A DNA stretch of 64,000 nucleotides. It comes from JAKANT01 sp035502095 (lineage in GTDB: Bacteria > Pseudomonadota > Gammaproteobacteria > Burkholderiales > Burkholderiaceae_F). Positions 61,379 to 64,000 of the stretch are shown in pieces. The stretch spans positions 62,001 through 126,000 of the forward strand of contig DATJUX010000028.1 in NCBI GenBank assembly GCA_035502095.1, read 5' to 3'. The position numbers were made by a program, and so were the translations under genes. The notes under the pieces are model-generated. The model saw nothing but the letters and a program-made list of their open reading frames with translations, was not told the DNA's origin and did not search any database. Numbering within the stretch: position 1 is the stretch's first letter; each line of letters begins with the position of its first letter.

Positions 61379-63049
61379 ATGACGAAATACGTCTTCGTTA
61401 CCGGTGGCGTCGTGTCCTCCCTCGGTAAGGGGATCGCCGCCGCCTCGCTCGCCGCGATCGTCGAATCGCGCGGCCTCAAAGTCACCCTCATCAAGCTCGA
61501 TCCATACATCAACGTCGATCCCGGCACGATGTCGCCATTCCAGCACGGCGAGGTCTTCGTGACCGAAGACGGTGCCGAGACGGATCTCGACCTGGGCCAC
61601 TACGAGCGCTTCATCTCGGCCAGGATGAAGCGGCTCAACAACTTCACCACGGGCCAGATCTACGAGTCGGTGATCAAGAAGGAGCGCCGCGGCGAGTACC
61701 TCGGCAAGACGGTGCAGGTGATCCCGCACGTCACCAACGAGATCCAGGACTTCATCGAGCGCGGCGCGCGCGCCGCGTGGGACGGCAAGACCGATATCGC
61801 GATCGTCGAAATCGGCGGCACGGTCGGCGACATCGAATCGCTCCCGTTCGTCGAGGCAGCCCGCCAGATGAGCCTGCGGCTCGGCCGCGGGTCCTGTTGT
61901 TTCGTGCACCTGACGCTGGTGCCGTTCATTCCGGCTGCCGGCGAACTGAAGACCAAGCCGACGCAGCACAGCGTGCAGAAGCTGCGCGAGATCGGCATCT
62001 ACCCCGACGTGCTCTTGTGCCGCGCCGACCGGCCGATCCCCGAGGACGAGCGGGCGAAGATCTCGCTCTTCTCCAACGTTCCGCTCGACTCGGTCATCTC
62101 GTGCTGGGATGTCTCGTCGATCTACAAGATCCCGTCGATGCTGCACAAGCAGGGCCTCGACGAAATCGTCTGCTTCAAGCTCGGCATCGTCGCCAAGCCC
62201 GCGGACCTGTCCGCGTGGGACCGGCTGGTCGATTCGCTCGAGCATCCTCTGCACGAGGTCCGCATCGGCATGGTCGGCAAGTACGTCGAGCTTTCCGACT
62301 CGTACAAATCGCTGAACGAAGCGTTGATGCACGCCGGTATCCAGACCCGCACGCGGGTGAACATCGAGTACGTCGACGCGGAGACCTTCGAGCGCGGCGG
62401 TCCGCTGAAGCTCGATCACCTCGACGCGATCCTGGTGCCCGGCGGCTTCGGCAAGCGCGGGATCGAGGGCAAGATCCGGGCGATCCAGCATGCGCGCGAG
62501 GGCGGTGTGCCTTACCTGGGGATCTGCCTCGGCATGCAGCTCGCGACCATCGAGTTCGCGCGCAATGTCTGCGGCCTCGCGGGCGCGAACTCCACCGAAT
62601 TCGACCCCGACACGCCGCATCCCGTGGTCGCCCTGATCACCGAATGGATGGACCGCACCGGGCGCATCGAGCGCCGCAGCCAGCAGTCCGACCTCGGCGG
62701 AACCATGCGCCTCGGCGCGCAGCGCTGCCCGGTCGAGGCGGGGACGCTCGCGGCCAGGATCTACGGTGCGGAGGTGAACGAACGCCACCGCCATCGATAC
62801 GAGGTCAACAACGTCTACGTGCCGATCCTCGAGCAGCACGGCATGCGCATTTCCGCGCGCACGCCGAACGAAAGGCTGCCCGAGATCATGGAACTGCCGG
62901 CGCATCCGTTCTTCATCGGCGTCCAGTTCCACCCCGAGTTCACCTCGACGCCGCGTGCCGGCCATCCGCTCTTCAAGGCCTTCGTCGAGGCCGCGCTGTC
63001 CGCGCGCAAGGAGAGGACGGGGCCGGCATTGCAGAAGGTGGCTGCGTGA
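61379..63049 (+). CDS. pyrG: CTP synthase
   Basis: The 556-residue enzyme aminates UTP to CTP. The synthase domain starts KYVFVTGGVVSSLGKGIAAA (nucleotide P-loop). The C-terminal class I glutaminase has the catalytic Cys383 in GICLGMQ and the His-Glu pair in QFHPEFTS. Length is slightly over the E. coli 545. kdsA overlaps its stop, giving the conserved pyrG-kdsA order. Confidence 0.98.
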   Translation: MTKYVFVTGGVVSSLGKGIAAASLAAIVESRGLKVTLIKLDPYINVDPGTMSPFQHGEVFVTEDGAETDLDLGHYERFISARMKRLNNFTTGQIYESVIKKERRGEYLGKTVQVIPHVTNEIQDFIERGARAAWDGKTDIAIVEIGGTVGDIESLPFVEAARQMSLRLGRGSCCFVHLTLVPFIPAAGELKTKPTQHSVQKLREIGIYPDVLLCRADRPIPEDERAKISLFSNVPLDSVISCWDVSSIYKIPSMLHKQGLDEIVCFKLGIVAKPADLSAWDRLVDSLEHPLHEVRIGMVGKYVELSDSYKSLNEALMHAGIQTRTRVNIEYVDAETFERGGPLKLDHLDAILVPGGFGKRGIEGKIRAIQHAREGGVPYLGICLGMQLATIEFARNVCGLAGANSTEFDPDTPHPVVALITEWMDRTGRIERRSQQSDLGGTMRLGAQRCPVEAGTLAARIYGAEVNERHRHRYEVNNVYVPILEQHGMRISARTPNERLPEIMELPAHPFFIGVQFHPEFTSTPRAGHPLFKAFVEAALSARKERTGPALQKVAA

Positions 63050-63900
63050 AACTGTGCGGCTTCGAGGTCGGACTGGATCGCCCGCTGTTCGTCATCGCGG
63101 GTCCGTGCGTGCTCGAGACCCAGGCATTGGCGCTCGACACGGCCGGCAAGCTCAAGGAGATGACGCGCAGCCTCGGCATCCCGTTCATCTACAAGTCGAG
63201 CTACGACAAGGCCAATCGCAGTTCGGGCAGGAGCTTCCGCGGCCTGGGCATGACCGAGGGGTTGCGCATCCTGAGCGAGGTGAAGAAGCAGATCGGCGTG
63301 CCGGTTCTCACGGACGTGCACGCCGAGGACGAGATTGCGTCCGTCGCGGAAGTGGTCGACGTCATCCAGACGCCTGCGTTCCTGTGCCGGCAGACCGACT
63401 TCATCCGCGCCTGTGCGCAAAGCGGCAGGCCGGTGAACATCAAGAAAGGCCAGTTTCTCGCGCCGGGCGACATGAAGAACGTCATCGACAAGGCGCGTGA
63501 CGCGGCCCGCGAGGCCGGCCTGAGCGAGGACCGCTTTCTCGCCTGCGAGCGCGGTGCCAGCTTCGGCTACAACAATCTCGTGTCCGACATGCGCTCGCTG
63601 GCCATCATGCGCGAGACCAATTGCCCGGTGGTCTTCGACGCGACGCACTCGGTGCAGCTCCCCGGCGGGCAGGGCACCTCGAGCGGCGGGCAGCGGGAGT
63701 TCGTGCCGGTGCTCGCGCGCGCCGCGGTGGCCGTCGGCGTCGCGGGCGTGTTCATGGAAACGCACCCCGACCCCGAGAACGCGAAGTCCGACGGCCCGAA
63801 CGCAGTGCCGTTGCACCGGATGAAGGAGTTGCTCGAGACACTTCTCGACCTCGATCGTGTCGCCAAACGACGCGGCTTCCTCGAGCGCGAATTCACCTGA
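63046..63900 (+). CDS. kdsA: 3-deoxy-D-manno-octulosonate 8-phosphate synthase
   Basis: The 284-residue TIM-barrel enzyme condenses phosphoenolpyruvate with arabinose 5-phosphate to make KDO8P for lipopolysaccharide. FVIAGPCVLETQ, YKSSYDKANRSS and DATHSVQLPGG are diagnostic. The Cys in the AGPC motif is seen in both metal-dependent and metal-independent forms, so the class cannot be settled here. The GTG at 63046 overlaps the pyrG stop. Confidence 0.97.
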   Translation: MKLCGFEVGLDRPLFVIAGPCVLETQALALDTAGKLKEMTRSLGIPFIYKSSYDKANRSSGRSFRGLGMTEGLRILSEVKKQIGVPVLTDVHAEDEIASVAEVVDVIQTPAFLCRQTDFIRACAQSGRPVNIKKGQFLAPGDMKNVIDKARDAAREAGLSEDRFLACERGASFGYNNLVSDMRSLAIMRETNCPVVFDATHSVQLPGGQGTSSGGQREFVPVLARAAVAVGVAGVFMETHPDPENAKSDGPNAVPLHRMKELLETLLDLDRVAKRRGFLEREFT

Positions 63901-63940
63901 ACTGCTCGGCGGCATGGCCGAGGCGAGACGGGACCCCAGC

Positions 63941-64000
63941 GTGGCTGCGTACATAATCGCCGACATCAAGATTTCGAACGAAGCGCAATATGCGCAATAC
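63941..64000 (+). CDS. DUF1330 family protein (partial, 5' end)
   Basis: The 20 visible residues start at a GTG and read (V/M)AAYIIADIKISNEAQYAQY, matching the N-terminus of DUF1330 proteins, small dimeric ferredoxin-fold proteins. An ATG at 63914 in the same frame would add nine residues. The gene runs off the window. A DUF1330 gene after kdsA, often followed by eno, is common in betaproteobacteria. Confidence 0.65.
   Translation, partial: MAAYIIADIKISNEAQYAQY

Noticed and set aside
1..64000. CRISPR arrays, insertion sequences, prophage or toxin-antitoxin modules
   Set aside because: No regularly spaced direct repeats, transposase-like or integrase-like proteins, or paired small ORFs were seen.

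Overview
The window is high-GC bacterial chromosome, densely coding, with GTG starts and stop/start overlaps common. The gene content and order point to a betaproteobacterium (Burkholderiales/Nitrosomonadales-like). Evidence includes the run ilvB-ilvH-ilvC ... psd-pssA-leuA-rpsO-pnp ... tpiA-secG-tRNA-Leu-nuoA..N, the block sigma factor-DUF3619-DUF3106-RDD beside ilvB, and pyrG-kdsA-DUF1330 at the right edge. No phage, IS element, CRISPR array or rRNA was seen. The genus assignment is inference; no search was run.

Layout. (1) 1-1847: two sugar-type ABC permeases, preceded by the last codons of another gene. (2) 1872-6190: a TPR-like protein, a TetR regulator and a phasin on the minus strand, then an alcohol-forming fatty acyl-CoA reductase, suggesting storage-lipid (PHA/wax) metabolism. 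(3) 6269-9654: an unaccompanied MlaF-like ATPase, an MFS exporter with a C-terminal monooxygenase-like domain, and a membrane-anchored lipase-like hydrolase. (4) 9750-17457: a peptide-type ABC importer with two tandem binding proteins divergent from two permeases and a fused double ATPase. (5) 17482-24853: lipid kinase, uracil permease, a GMC oxidoreductase with a Tat-exported partner, an FFLEELY-type protein, and the sigma factor operon.

(6) 25182-37599: branched-chain amino acid synthesis (ilvB, ilvH, ilvC), a SIMPL protein, phosphatidylethanolamine synthesis (psd, pssA), leuA, rpsO, pnp, a quinone oxidoreductase, tpiA and secG. Between pssA and leuA lies an unlisted 29-codon ORF with nine Leu codons. 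Its ATG sits at the predicted transcription start, and it is followed by alternative hairpins, which looks like a leucine attenuator with a leaderless leader peptide. (7) 37690-52647: tRNA-Leu(GAG) and the complete 14-gene respiratory complex I operon nuoA-N. The nuoC-nuoD spacer carries an unusual nest of palindromes, including a perfect 16-bp inverted repeat that brackets the nuoD start codon.

(8) 52667-58579: Nudix hydrolase, ETF-ubiquinone oxidoreductase, SDR, thioesterase, a two-subunit 3-oxoacid CoA-transferase and a CDF metal exporter. ETF-QO feeds electrons from acyl-CoA dehydrogenation to the quinone pool that complex I also reduces, which fits the lipid theme. (9) 58560-64000: a DUF1624 membrane protein, DUF488, a glycerophosphodiesterase, DUF1415, pyrG, kdsA and the start of a DUF1330 gene.

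The strongest candidates for something not previously described are the leuA leader and the nuoC/nuoD palindromic spacer. Most of the rest is ordinary housekeeping sequence.
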